Source: Anisakis pegreffii | Taxonomy: Eukaryota; Nematoda; Chromadorea; Rhabditida; Anisakidae | Assembly: GCA_035041965.1 (NCBI GenBank) | Contig: JAPYMA010000457.1 | Coordinates: 45,394-109,393, forward strand | Length of the DNA stretch: 64,000 nucleotides | Direction of reading: 5' to 3' | Shown: positions 52,521 to 64,000 of the stretch, piece by piece | How positions within the stretch are numbered: the first letter of the stretch is position 1 | How the letters are laid out: each line of letters begins with the position of its first letter | The notes under the pieces: generated by a model | Seen by the model: the letters and a program-made list of their open reading frames with translations, nothing else | What the model was told of the DNA's origin: nothing | Database searches by the model: none | Made by a program: the position numbers and the translations under genes

Positions 52521-54444
52521 TAGTTTCTTTGATTTGTATTGTTTACCTTTTTATATCCATCATTTTATGAGATGTACGGCATTTGTGCACAATCAGTGCC
52601 ACTGAGATAGTTTTGCGAGCGATTTATGATGAAGAACTTATTTGTTCACTCATTGAATGAGAATGTTAATGGATGAGGATAAAGGAAGTGAATATCGAGT
52701 ATGGAGCGTTGTAATGAACAGTGAATGCGTTGATTCGTGGTTCAGATGAAGCAGTTCTCAGTCTTGAAGTCAAATGAACTCAACACGTGTCCTTTAAATC
52801 ACGTAACGCATTTCACTGCTGTAATTCTCATTGATTTCGAACAATGACTTATGTCACGTCACGTCTAACTATTACATTTGGCTGCATTGTGCTCTTCTTT
52901 GCATTCTGGAATTGTTCCGCTTTCAAGATGTTTAATCCATTCGAATAGCTGACAGTTGTGCAACTTAACTCTGGGTTCATTTGGCGCACTTGAACTACAG
53001 CTGGGAACTTACGATTAGACAAACTTGCTTTGGAAATTTGGAAGGGGACATGTCTTGAAAGAGGAACCGTTTTGCTCGGACTTTTTATTCTTACATCACA
53101 CGGTTGTTTGTTTTATTTTCATGTTTTTTTTGTTGCTGTTTCGTTGTTTCTCATCTTGATTGTTAATGTTAACCATTCAGTTGTTAATTGAATATTGCTT
53201 TGTAAGAGGCGAGATTGAGAAATAAAATACACTTCCGCGTTCACTTATCTGACCCTAGCCTTCGAAAAGAATTAATTTTTAGGCAAATGTCGCAACGGAG
53301 AATGCTTGCATTTGTTCGTTATTACCAACTGACGCTTGCTCCAGAATGTTGAAGCATCGAATTCTCTTCGCCAGCTGTTCTTCGAAGCAAAAATTTTTTG
53401 TTTCATGCATTGCGAGAAAGCTATTTTGATAATTGAAATACCATCAAATTTCAAAGTGAATTCCGTGAATTCATGAATGGAATTTACTTTGAAGTATTGA
53501 CGATTCTCGAGAAATGCAGATTTTATGATAACAGTCTTCCTGAACGATCCAACTCGTTGCTGACTACCTGATGAAATATTCAAGCTTGAGGTTAAAGTGT
53601 AATTCTCCTCGAAGAGTGAAATTGTTCACATCACTTCTGATGTGTCGGAGATTTGCCGAGTTGAATGAAGAAATGAATGCAAACTCCCAAGTATTGATCA
53701 GTCGCAGAACATTCCTGGTCACTGATCACGTGAAAGAAACTGAAAAGTCATTTGGAAATGGAATTCATCAATTTCAGATCTGACTTCCATCTGGTAAAAG
53801 ATCAATCAATGTGACACGTGAAAATACTTTTTCTCAGCATTAATCATTGTTAGAGTCTGTTTTAAAAAGAATTAAGAATGAATTAATCTTCCGCTATATT
53901 TCAGAGTCAGCTATGTTCACTCAATTACTCTTGGTACAAGTGCATAAATTTTCATCAGTTATAATGTTTTTATCAAGTTTTTTAATAGTTGCACTTAAAC
54001 ACTGAAACGATTCTGACATCCTTCTGACATGAAAGAACTGTGAAGAAATCACTCTTTCTTAAGATTTACTATGCCGGTTTCGATCAACATTCAACTGCTA
54101 TACTTAGGATTCGAATCGTTCCCTTGATTTTAGTTGTTCATTTCCGGTGAGAATTTTATTACTCTGATCGTTTGCTGCACGCTTCCTGGAAGAAGGTGGT
54201 TTTTTGAAGTGGGGAAAGAGTATTCATCAGTTGCGATGCCTTGAAAGTCACACCAATTTTGATATGATGTCATCAAAATCGCGTGATCGCTAGAAACGGT
54301 TTTCCTAGACAAAACAGGCGCTTGTAATCGGTTCAACTATCAAAACATAGTGATCATCGAAACGAATTCCAGTGTAACATTCTAAAGAAGATCCATCCAT
54401 CCTCTCTTCTCAACACTAAAACTTTTCTTTTCTCAGTCAAACTT
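52521..54444. other. Intergenic, no gene called
   Basis: Minus-strand frames at 53583-53272 (103 codons) and 54336-54130 are open. The second contains a plausible CTTCTTCCAG acceptor and might be a 3' exon of a minus-strand gene. Neither has family resemblance or a second exon that fits. Confidence 0.4.
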
Positions 54445-54678
54445 TCAATGAAATTCCATCAACGAAAACGTATCTATCAAAAAACTATCTATATGCGTTT
54501 TTACGGCAGCAAAAAGATTCAGCTCAAAATTTCGTCGATTTTTTGCACTTTCAGCAAACATCAATAAACATAAAGCGTTTCGAGCACTTTTAGCGAACTG
54601 CTTCGTAACCAATCCTCCATTGTTTCTTTGTTCTCGAATAATCTGTAGCATATAATTTCTAACTGATGACCAGTGATG
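54445..54678 (-). CDS. Possible 3' exon of an unidentified gene
   Basis: A minus-strand frame ends with TGA at 54445. It reads convincingly as protein from HHWSSVRNYMLQIIREQRNN through FAKSARNALCLLMFAESAK to LNLFAAVKTHIDSFLI. A pyrimidine-rich acceptor ending in GAATTAG fits an exon start at about 54678. The frame stays open further up to 54858, but that part looks less natural. No upstream partner exon in the right phase was found. The family is not recognised; chance cannot be excluded. Confidence 0.33.
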   Translation of the reverse strand, partial: HHWSSVRNYMLQIIREQRNNGGLVTKQFAKSARNALCLLMFAESAKNRRNFELNLFAAVKTHIDSFLIDTFSLMEFH

Positions 54679-54940
54679 CCTAATTCGAAAAAAATTGACC
54701 CAGCTCTGTCGATGTATATTGAGCGATGCATATTTGTTTTGCTGCGCTCCGGCTATGACTCCGGAGCACTCTGAACAGAGTATAGTGTAATTCACGATGT
54801 TAACATCGTTACACAGCCACATATAATTCATCATCGTATGGCTCAGATTAATGCTCAAAAGAAAAGTTGCATTTAGATCGCCGCCTATTCACCCTCAATA
54901 TATTCTCTCGTACTAATGAGCCTAGTGGGTAGCCTTCCGG

Positions 54941-55136
54941 TTATTGTCTTGCCAGTGATCTCTGTAGCACAGCAACGTTCTGTTCTGTTGAACTTATCTT
55001 ATCGTAAGCCCTGTCAACTAAACCCACGATGATCATTAGTTGATTATTGATCAAGCCGTCCACTTTTGGAATTTCTTTTCGGAGTTAACTTTTCAACGGA
55101 TCTCATAAATGGCATTCTTCTATTTGTGATACTCAT
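54941..55136 (-). CDS. Candidate 49-aa two-exon small protein
   Basis: ATG at 55136 opens exon 1 (55136-55064), which ends in a GTGGAC donor. A 46-bp intron containing CTAATGATC and ending in TTTAG leads to exon 2 (55017-54941), with a TAA stop. Split codons match: one base plus two bases. The peptide is basic at the start (MSITNRRMPFMRSVEKLTPK) and amphipathic at the end (STEQNVAVLQRSLARQ), like a short coiled coil. A TATAAATATA sequence lies about 30 bp upstream of the ATG. It sits about 190 bp from the oppositely oriented ML-domain gene, so the two could share a promoter. No family recognised. Confidence 0.42.
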
Positions 55137-55324
55137 GTAATACGTAATTGAGCGATGTATATTTATACTTGTTCATTTTTTTTGGCAAACATTGTTTTTG
55201 TTAAACTCCATTCGTTTTTTATTTCTTGCCTCAGTGTTTCATAGACTGAAACTGAAAAGTTCTATTTCCACTGCACCGATAAGAACGCATTTAAATGAAT
55301 AGTTTCAGGTGGAGAGTGAGAGAT

Positions 55325-57366
55325 ATGCTTAAATTATTGGTTGTGCTCGTTGTCATTCCCGAGATTGCTCTCGCTATCACTTGTAATACAACTGACACAT
55401 TCCCGAATTCAACAGCATCGCATTTTCATCACTACTCGTGCCTTCATGATTGTGAGTTTTGCGTTTCAATTAGGCATTTATCATTCAAGGTTGTCGTCAA
55501 CGCTGAACAGAGAATGACACACAAAATGTGAGCTGTGACCTGCACGACATGTTCCATCTGCAAGAATGGTCACTTGCATGATCTGAAAACGAAACATTTC
55601 TCGAAATTACTTTGCTAGAATAATGGATGGCATTAGGAAAATGAATTCTTACAGTCTTTTTTGAAGCATCCCTCCGAATTTCTTCAAACAGATATTTCGT
55701 AAAAGGTTAGCTGTAAACATTCAATAAAGTATACTTTGATCAATTCATTATGTTTAACTGAAACATTTTAAAAAAATGGAGCGTTTCACTATGATCACTG
55801 TAATAAAACAATGAAGTTTAGTGCCAAATGGATCTCTGATAATATCATCAATGAACATAACGCATGATGCAAATTATCACTATCCACTTGACTTAAGTCG
55901 AACGCTATCGCTCACAATGACAATGAACAACACTGCTCTTAAGGTAAACAAATGCTCAGCTTGTTTCAAGTATTTCCGAAGATCAAAATAGAGTGGTCGA
56001 CGGTCACGGAAAATAGAAGTTCGGTGACCGCCGAGCGATGCTCATTGTCAATATTTACCTTGTTGGTGTTCGCGAGAGTGTCGATAGGGTGTTCGCAACA
56101 GCCACCGAAAAAAAAATATTTCAGTTCTTAACTCTGTTGGCGCATATTTTCATCGATGCCAGATCTTTTGAATCTGATATATCAAAAGCAACAATGAATT
56201 TGTTTGAACAACCATTCAACAGAGCAATAATAAATACAGTAACTTGATTGAAGCGTACAATTGAGTTTGCCGATGACGATACAAGCGTACAATTGAGTAT
56301 ATCGTCAGTATAAACAACCTCACGGATTTGCAGGAATAATATTTCATATTCAGTCGTGACTGATTTTAGAGTAGTGAATATTTCAGAATCTGCCCTACGT
56401 TTTCGCACAATAGAAAACTGCGTGTGATCTGATCTGTGTCTAACAATAAGGATGTGCCACTAACGATTGATGCTATTGTATGGCCAGAATGAGCAAATTC
56501 AGATATGATAATTTTATTCAATCTCAGTTGTGTTCCTCCTTTTAGGTGACGAAAGTGCTGTTGGATATTGAAATCTATGTGTGGGAGCCGCTCGAAAGCG
56601 GTGACTGCGGATGGGAAGCGTTCCCAACATTCGGATTTACGTATGAAATTTTCGTCTACAAATTTGGTGTTGCGAAGTTAACTCAAAGTTTTCAAGTTAA
56701 CTCAAACTTATTTTGTTCGTCTCCTCTTTATTTGAGCGACAATTTATTTCAAAATATATTTCTTGACACTCGGAAATTTTTCAGTGAGGATTTAGATGGT
56801 TGTGAAATGATGGAATGTCCACTGGAGAAGGGTGTCATTCGAAATTTCACGATGAACGTCGACATGCGCGATGGTGCAGCGTTCCTTGACAATGGGGTAT
56901 TTGTTACTGTTCGAATCGTTCAGTAATTTCACTTCACTTATCTGTGAATTCATGATTTTTGACTGTTTTCGTAGAGAAGAAAGTACTGAAAATTTTCCAT
57001 TTTGTGGACAATGAAATAGTTAATTCTCAGAGTGAACTTTCTTCAAAAGTTTGGAGGAAAAAAGACAATTGTGAGAATGACTTTTACACAGATCGCAATC
57101 ATAACCATTCCAATCCTCAATCACTTAAATTCACTGCTGACATCATTTGAAATCCTCAAAGAATAATGTTAATTTCTAGTTTTCATGCTGCCCGGTTGTT
57201 TCCAGATGAATGATTCACATCGATCAAAATCAAAATAAACGTTTTTCAGAAATTATATCAGCTGAGAATGATCATTAAAAATGGCGATCGACCGAAGAAC
57301 GTACGTCTCGCCGATTATGAGCCTCCACTACTCGGATGTACAGTTATGCAGGCAACGATTTTGTGA
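55325..57366 (+). CDS. Secreted ML-domain lipid-binding protein, GM2 activator-like
   Basis: Exons 55325-55451, 55822-55943, 56546-56640, 56785-56896 and 57250-57366 join in phase to 190 aa, close to the roughly 190 aa of GM2 activator proteins. The first ATG of the signal peptide (MLKLLVVLVVIPEIALA) is taken as start; an in-frame ATG 30 bp upstream is possible. The order of elements fits the ML beta-sandwich: SLIISSMNITHD, then TLSLTMTMNNTALKVTK and IEIYVW strands, a Cys-containing loop (ESGDCGWEAFPTFGF), the CPLEKGV motif typical of ML proteins, and the final KLYQLRMIIKNGDRP strand with a last Cys. Likely function: binding and presenting a lipid in the lysosome or outside the cell. The ligand cannot be told from sequence. 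Exon 2 uses a GTTTAG acceptor. Confidence 0.85.
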
Positions 57367-58170
57367 TGTAGTGATCGCCTACATGCAATCTCCTTCATTC
57401 TCTCAGACGAAGTTTTCATTGACAGTTCACCTAATAAATTTTTTTAAACATCCTCGAAGCTATTGATATTCATTTGAATTCATCATTCGAATTCTTTATT
57501 GAGAACTTACGAATATGGTTGCCCTCAATGGTCACTATTTTTTAATTACTTCTCTGATTTGGGTCTGCTGATTGATAAATCACGCATATCAGCAACCGGA
57601 CTTCTTATAGCACGAAGATTATCTGAAATTTGATATCGTGTTGCTGCTGTGAACGAAAAGAGGAAATAAGACTGAAATTTCATGACAGTTTTGGGAAGGA
57701 TTAATGCCAAGCAAATTCAAAATTTATTTAGTTGAGACAAGCATTTCATCCGTTCGCTTGTTTCTTCTTCATAAAAGTTACTTTCTTGAACTTTATCCGT
57801 CAATATTTTTATGGAATGAAATTAAACGATGCGACTTTCACAACAACTGCAATAAATCACAAAAAAATTGCACAACGAGTAAATCACAGTAAAGCAATTG
57901 AGATTATTTCAATGATTTGACTTAGCAATCAAATTGATGTTAATAAACCTCGAAGAATTACATGTATGATGCATAAAATCCATAAGATGAGCATAAGAAA
58001 ATTTTGAAACCAGTCTCATAAAAACATTCACAGGTTGTCATTTCCACAAACTCTGACATAATTCATCAATCAAATATAAGCGAACCTTCAAGATATTTTG
58101 ACAGGGCAAGTAAGCAAATATAAGTTAAATATCCTCTACCTTACAATCGGGAAGAATCAAGTTCATCTTT
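57367..58170. other. Convergent intergenic stretch between the ML gene and ALG14
   Basis: It contains only the 3' flanks of two convergent genes. Overlapping plus-strand frames at 57704-57920 are short and have no splice support. Confidence 0.5.
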
Positions 58171-59585
58171 CTATAAATCCTCAACAAATTTTGTCCGTGG
58201 ATATTTGATTGCAAGATCTCGCCACCGTACGGCTATTAAATCCGGAATACGTAAATGATAAAGGATTAGGGCAGAAAGTGAGAGTCGCTTCACGCGACAA
58301 ACACTCTCAATGAAAAAGATTCGGATATCGGTAAGACGTAAAAAGTCGTAGGCGGCAGCCATCAGACATATTGGTATACACGTGCCCGGACCGTTGCACA
58401 GCACTACATCAGGGCTGAAATTGAGAGAGTCCAAAAATGTATAAATTTATATGAATGGTTTCAGAAAATTGTGTTCGTACGTGAAAATCCATTTTGTTCA
58501 TAGATGAATTTTGAGAAAAAAGGAAAATATTGATTCTTCTATGTTCACTGGGCGAATACAAAAATACATTCATCACTATCAATTGTACTATATCTGCATC
58601 TGCACAATTCGATTGGTTCTTGTGACTATCCAACGAAAATTAAATTCAAAAACTAAAATGAAATCACTGAATAATCTAATGGTTAGATTATTCAGTGCTA
58701 GATCCTTCGAACAGATCAAACACCGGATCAAAATATCAAGAAACAAATATGAACCTTTGCTGCCAAACAATCCAAGCACTATGCAGTAGTGACCTTAAAG
58801 TGGAAAATATGGCGGTGAAATAACTCTGCAGCACCTCACGACTTCGACCGATGCGGATCACTTCGAACGAACCATCGTCTCGTGATTGTTCAAAGTTCAG
58901 TACCTTAACAAATCAAACCTTTACCGTTTAAGATTGCTTTACTAGCTAAATAGCAAAGTTCCGTAGAAACTAAAGTGAATTCACAAGTCGAAATGATCTC
59001 AACGAGCGCGAGTTGATCGTTAAACTAGCTTTAGATCTGCTCAGTGTTCCTTGCTCTTCTCATTCTTCCCTGACGATAGCATAGGAAGATGACAACAACA
59101 TAAGGAAGCGCAAACTTGGGCATCATTGAAAAATTACTATAATAGAAAAATTACTTTATCTCCACTCAAACGATCCGTTTCTGCGATGATGTAAGTGCGA
59201 TGAGAATAGTGTTTACCCAAATGCTTGATCACAGATAACATTTCGGTTGTATGACCACCTGAACCAAAATTGGAGCTGTTTGAGAGGATCTTTTCACTTA
59301 TAAATTCTTGAATAAAAATGTAACGTTTTCTTCCATTACTTTTTCGAGTTCAGACAACCTCAATGAGAAAGCAGAGAAGATCATAAAACATTTGAGAAAT
59401 GATGAAAACGGAAAAACTACGCAGCACCAACCTGAGCCCATCACAATACAAATTCTCACAGACGTTTTTGGATTTTTAACGTCACGCTGATTGTGAGCAT
59501 TATTCGGTGAATGACGTTTAAGGTAAAGAATTCCCAGAACGACCACAGAAATGAGAAAGCAAATCGGTACCAATATCAAAGTCAT
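58171..59585 (-). CDS. ALG14: ALG14, membrane anchor subunit of UDP-GlcNAc transferase
   Basis: Exons 59585-59432, 59258-59155, 58903-58755 and 58414-58171 join in phase to 216 aa, the length of vertebrate ALG14. It recruits the catalytic ALG13 subunit to the ER membrane to add the second GlcNAc to dolichol-PP-GlcNAc in N-glycan synthesis. Seen: an N-terminal membrane anchor (LILVPICFLISVVVLGILYL), then ICIVMGSGGHTTEML, the family's glycine-rich signature split across exons 1 and 2, HRTYIIAETDRLS, IRIGRSREVLQSYF, and VVLCNGPGTCIPIC with FFIESVCRVKRLSLS near the end. The start is the only ATG directly before the anchor. Exon 3 uses a TTAAG acceptor. Convergent with the ML gene. Confidence 0.95.
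58665..58697. repeat. Perfect 15-bp palindrome with 3-nt loop in ALG14 intron 3
   Basis: CACTGAATAATCTAA (58665-58679) is followed after TGG by its exact reverse complement (58683-58697). It lies between ALG14 exons 58903-58755 and 58414-58171. AT-rich; may be a simple stem-loop without function. Confidence 0.9.
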
Positions 59586-60121
59586 GATCGCTTGATGATG
59601 AAAAGTTAAATGACACTGAACCTGACGAGCATTTTGGTTAATTCGAACATTTCCACGAAATAATCCCGTCTGGTTTCAATTTTCGCGCAGTACGAACCGC
59701 TATTGCAGGAAAGTTCCTCACCCATTCTATTGGTATAGGACGCAGTGGTGAAAATGTAATAATTGCGATGATCCTCAACTCATCTTGATTGATTTCAATT
59801 ATAAATGAAATTGATAATGGAATGAAATGTGGTTAATCTGGGGTTGGCAACAGAAGCCAAATTGCACTTTTGAAGCGACGCGGTCAGGTAGAGCACAGAG
59901 AAGAAGAGATCCAATAGGGCGAATCAACTCGTCGACGACGCACAGGAATATGACGTATTTCAAGGCTACACCTGACCTGAATGTGAACATGAGGTGTCAT
60001 TGGGAAGAGAAATGAATTTTCCGCGTTCAGACAAAGACTGGCTACAAGAATCGGCTCATTCATGGAGCAGTAAAAGTTTAACCAGGGAAGTTTCAATCAA
60101 ATAAAAGTGATGTGATCAATT
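59586..60121. other. ALG14 upstream region, no gene called
   Basis: It holds the 5' flank of ALG14. Short overlapping frames at 59799-60096 on both strands have no splice or family support. Confidence 0.4.
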
Positions 60122-60740
60122 GAAGTGGAAAAAGTGTCGAAACAGAGATTTGATCGGTCAATGCCAAGTAATCCATTGGATAGAGAATTGAATTCTCTAC
60201 AAGCACAAAAGGTTTCAGGAAAATTCATTGTTTAGTTTTCGAGATTGTAACTTAAAATGAACCCTCAGTAGCAAAAATAATGCCTTTGCAAGCAATTGAA
60301 ATGGAAAAAGTGCTGGAACAGAAATTTGATCGGTCAATGCCAAGTAGTCCATTGGAAAGAGAATTGAATTCTCTACAAGCACAGAAGGTATCAGGAAAAT
60401 TCATCATTCAGTTTTCGAAATTGTAACTTAAAAAGAACCTTCATGAGGAGAAATAATGCCTTTGCAAGCGATTGAAATGGAAAAAGTGCTGGAACAGAAA
60501 TTTGATCGGTCAATGCCAAGTAATTCATTGGAAAGAGAATTGAATTCTCTACAAGCACAGAAGGTTTCAGGAAAATTCATTGTTTAGTTTTCGAGATTGT
60601 AACTTAAAATGAACCCTCAGTAGCAAAAATAATGCCTTTGCAAGCAATTGAAATGGAAAAAGTGCTGGAACAGAAATTTGATCGGTCAATGCCAAGTAGT
60701 CCATTGGAAAGAGAATTGAATTCTCTACAAGCACAGAAGG
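60122..60740 (+). repeat. 176-bp tandem repeat, 3.5 copies with 352-bp dimeric order
   Basis: Units start at 60122, 60298, 60474 and 60650; the last breaks off after about 90 bp. Each unit has an exon-like part bounded by TTTGCAAG and AAG-GT. Units 2-4 read EMEKVLEQKFDRSMPSS-like residues, then ERELNSLQAQK. The remainder is a linker with stops. The linkers after units 1 and 3 are identical while that after unit 2 differs. Unit bodies 2 and 4 are identical over most of their length, so the array is a doubled dimer. In the last unit the frame runs into GTAATC and then unique sequence. It could be duplicated exons of an unknown gene or a satellite-like array. Confidence 0.88.
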
Positions 60741-63500
60741 TAATCGCAGATCTCTCGATTAGTATAATTTAATCTTTCTTTATTTCTTTCTTTCAATTGA
60801 ATCAAATTGTAATTACTTCGACTTACATTCATTATGAAGTATCATTATGTTCCATTACCTTTTGTTTTATTTTTTAGTGATATTTGCTTTTGTTTACAGA
60901 TTTTTCATAATACTATCATGTTTTCATGCAATGCTCATTGGTATTTTTTATTGTTGTGGGTTTAAATCGTGTATATTTAATTTGAAATAATTCGTGATGG
61001 TTATTATGCATTTGAAAAAATGTTACAATATATTATGAAAGTAATGTTGTAGACAGTAATGATGTAAATGAGTATTATGAAAGATTTTTAATAAATAAAA
61101 ATGAATAGTAATAACTTGTGTGGTGTTACATGGAAATAAAATATCAAAATTATCGAAAAAAGAGCAAAAAACTTCTCCGCTAAAAATCTCACAAAAATCC
61201 TTACCTAATAACCCTTTACTATCTCAAAATCCGCAATTTCGACATATCATATCTCAGCTTAGGATAAACATTTTGAAACGCTCAGAACGGTTTTAAAATG
61301 GCTTTGGCTGTCTGAACAACAATATCACAAGGAGAACTCCGATCCACCAACAGAAACTTAAAAACCGCGAAAATCGTCATTTCAGAATTTTCGGCCAATG
61401 GATATATTTTTTAGAGTATCACAAATTTGGCACTGCACGCAGTGAAATATGAATAAACTCACTAGTTGTTGCCATTCTTGTGTTCTGATCGCAAAATGTG
61501 TCACTACCCGATTTCTAAGCACCATCATAGCGAATTCTTCCGTCCAATTTCTCAGAAAAAACCAAAAAAACGAAATAATTACAACATTGTGTTCCACTGT
61601 TCTTTTGGAGGGTTTTTCTGATCTCACTTATCTCACGCAGCCGTAATTCTATACTTTTCTTTGTACACTCGTCAAGCTGAACCGATTGGTACCTATCTTA
61701 TCGCAAAAAATCATCTCATTAAGAACTTCACAAAACCCTGACCATACATATCTATTACGATTTCAAAATGCGCATTGTCGAGAAACTATGTGTTTCTACT
61801 GGCTGCTGGGTGGAGTGACCTGAGATTCCAAAAACTAGCGAATTGAATGAAATGACGTTCGGCTTGAGCATTACAGTTGGAAACAGGAGCATGCATGTAC
61901 ATTTACCATTACAGTTGCAATGTACATTACCGTTACATTTACCATGTACTTGGGCACTTACCATTGCAGTTACCACCGTCCTTGCGTGGTTATTCACGAA
62001 TATCCTCACTCAGATAGTAGGAAAGAAGACCATGCACGAACATTCAGAAGCGCTGACTGAATACTATTGAAGATTTCGATACGAAGCATGACTCACGGCT
62101 GCCGGAGGGAAATGTAGAGGGTTTTTCCGAAGTTGTATGCTCTCCACAGAAGAAAAAAATTGAACATAAGTCACAGACAGCAACCTTTTCTGTGCATATT
62201 ACTAAATCTCAAACAGTGACGCTCATTATAACCTACTGACCTCATCGTAGGATTTACGCTAACATTCATTACACACCATACCACGAATGCCCTACTTGCT
62301 TTGCAATTCCTATCCTATGCTAAATGATTGAATGTCTTTCATAAACTCCGTCTCCTTCCGAAAGGATCTATCACCTTATTCGAGAATTCTTGTTCTTTTG
62401 TCATATCATCATGCTCTTCGAAAGAAGCTAATTCATTGCTCGACAACTGTCTCACTATGCTTATGTTATGTGTGCGATCTTCCCATGAGATGTTCCTCAA
62501 TTCATGATTACTCATTTCAGTTACATTTTGCTGAATCACTAACACCGTTTTGCATTAGTAAACTTTCTGAATGCCTTCTCACATAATTACTTCAAGAAGC
62601 CTTTGAATTTCAAGTTCTTAGTCTCCAACTGCGATGTAAACAGTTCTAGAACCTACACTGTACTTGAATCCACTCAAACCTATCGTCACAAAACTGCAAC
62701 AGTTGCTGCCATAACAATCCTAAACTCGACAGATCCTGACGACTCGTTGATCCTTTCAGGCGATTTCGGTGTAACGTGTGGTAACACGTGGAAAAACATT
62801 TAATACAGCTGTCGCGCCACGCACCATTCACATTTTCAAATTTATCCAAATCTCAGCAAAGTTATGAGCTTACGTCCAGGCAAGAGCTTCAAACTTGAGC
62901 CTGTCCTTATCATGTGACGTCCAATTGCACCCGGATAATTTGTGCAGGGTGCTCTACGCATTTTGCGATTCTGTCTCAATCATGGATTGCCATTAAATCA
63001 TGCCTAGCAATACTTCCCCTCATTGTGCCTGGTGCGACAGCATAAAGAACACGGTAATGAACAACGACAGGATAAACAAAGTGATGAATGCACGAAAACA
63101 CGAAATAATCATCACAAGAAACAAGAAATAATCATGACAACGGGACAATCAAACAAGTTGTCATAAACAACAATTAACATCATCAAATTATTATTCCTCA
63201 ACTTATCATCTGAGTGCTCAAATTATGAAATATGAGAAAATTTCACAATATAACCCCAAAAATGCTGTCTCAAAAACACCTTATTGAGGACACACACAAC
63301 AACTCATTCCAAGCCTGAGAATACCTTATGTTAGCGGTCAAGAGAAAGTTCTAACCTCTATGCGCAGCCCAAACCGCAGTCATCCAGTTCAACCCTGGCC
63401 CGGGATAAAAGCTCTCGGAAGTGGTCCACTATTACGAACAGAGGCGATGACTTTAAAATTTGATGATATTCAAACATTTCCTCGTTAATAAACTGGAAAA
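60741..63500. other. No gene seen; TTTACCATT-rich micro-repeat patch
   Basis: No convincing exon. At about 61890-61975 there is a patch of imperfect short repeats of ACATTTACCATTACAGTTGC type. Several 60-85 codon frames at 61382-62849 exist on both strands without splice or family support. Confidence 0.4.
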
Positions 63501-64000
63501 CCCACAATGCTTCACATCCCATTTAAATGAATTTCTCAAACTTATCAAGTGCCTTACTAGCGCTAACGATGGACAATAGCTGCACTGGCATGGGAGATAA
63601 GGATGTCATCATAGAAGTGTATGAATGCCGTCATGACACTAGCTAATAGATAAGCTTCGGCGAGTAACCACAAACACCTGAGAGATTTATCCTCACAACA
63701 CGTTTGATAACATTGGAACTTTATTCCAGCTGTTATCAAACAGCACTACGAGGAAGACGAGTCACCATTCAGCAACTCGACTCTACAGGTGAGCGGTCCA
63801 GGCGAACTTTCCAGACCTACCGCTAACTTCATGAGACGATTCATACCCTACGTTCGTGAAACTCAGTTTTATAGGGATATTTCTCTTCCTTTCATATGCC
63901 AGTGTAGCTATCAAAACATAACTGAAGAACCCACAATGCTTCACATCCCATTTAAATGGATTTCTCAAACTTATCAAGTGCCTTACTAGCGCTAACGATG
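63501..64000. repeat. 71-bp direct repeat spaced 429 bp, at window edge
   Basis: 63501-63571 and 63930-64000 are identical except for one A/G change; both contain TTCACATCCCATTTAAATG and ACTAGCGCTAACGATG. The second copy reaches the last base of the window, so the repeated unit may be longer, and the array may continue outside as a 429-bp tandem repeat. Confidence 0.9.

Noticed and set aside
54871..55030. Possible rRNA fragment on the minus strand (contains TTAGTACGAGAG, like the conserved LSU rRNA motif)
   Set aside because: Only 11-12 bases match; the flanks do not follow LSU rRNA order, and part of the stretch is better explained as the second exon of the small gene.

Overview
The window is eukaryotic: AT-rich, with genes split by introns of about 50 bp to 4.2 kb and coding exons that read correctly only after splicing at GT...AG junctions. 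Gene content (SK-type potassium channel, protein kinase D, GPI-anchored Ly6-like protein, GM2-activator-like ML protein, ALG14), Asn/Gln-rich tails, mostly TTTCAG-like acceptors and compact introns suggest a nematode. That assignment is an inference; no rRNA, spliced-leader or mitochondrial marker was found. All gene models were built by hand from open frames, splice signals and remembered family patterns, and were checked only by codon-phase agreement across every junction.

Layout. 0-2.3 kb: fragments of one or two unidentified minus-strand genes. 2.3-6.4 kb: no gene seen. 6.4-16.1 kb (+): a 742-aa small-conductance Ca2+-activated K+ channel in 13 exons, with a 4.2-kb first intron that holds a candidate alternative first exon and a strong hairpin. 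16.5-20.0 kb: convergent intergenic stretch. 20.0-33.2 kb (-): protein kinase D, 23 exons and about 920 aa, with ubiquitin-like N-terminal region, C1a, C1b, PH and kinase domains; its most 5' exon is not resolved. 33.2-46.9 kb: about 13.5 kb without a recognisable gene, containing repeats and hairpins. 46.9-48.0 kb (+): an unrecognised 168-aa protein. 49.1-52.3 kb (+): a secreted, probably GPI-anchored Ly6/uPAR three-finger protein. 54.4-55.1 kb (-): an orphan exon and a candidate 49-aa two-exon gene. 55.3-57.4 kb (+): ML-domain (GM2 activator-like) secreted protein. 58.2-59.6 kb (-): complete ALG14. 60.1-60.75 kb: a 176-bp tandem repeat with dimeric order and exon-like units. 60.75-64 kb: no gene seen, and a 429-bp-spaced direct repeat at the window edge.

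The genes do not form one pathway. KCNN and protein kinase D are both signalling proteins, responding to calcium and diacylglycerol respectively. They are convergent, as are the ML gene and ALG14. ALG14 acts in N-glycan precursor synthesis at the ER; the Ly6 and ML proteins have signal peptides and would pass through that route.
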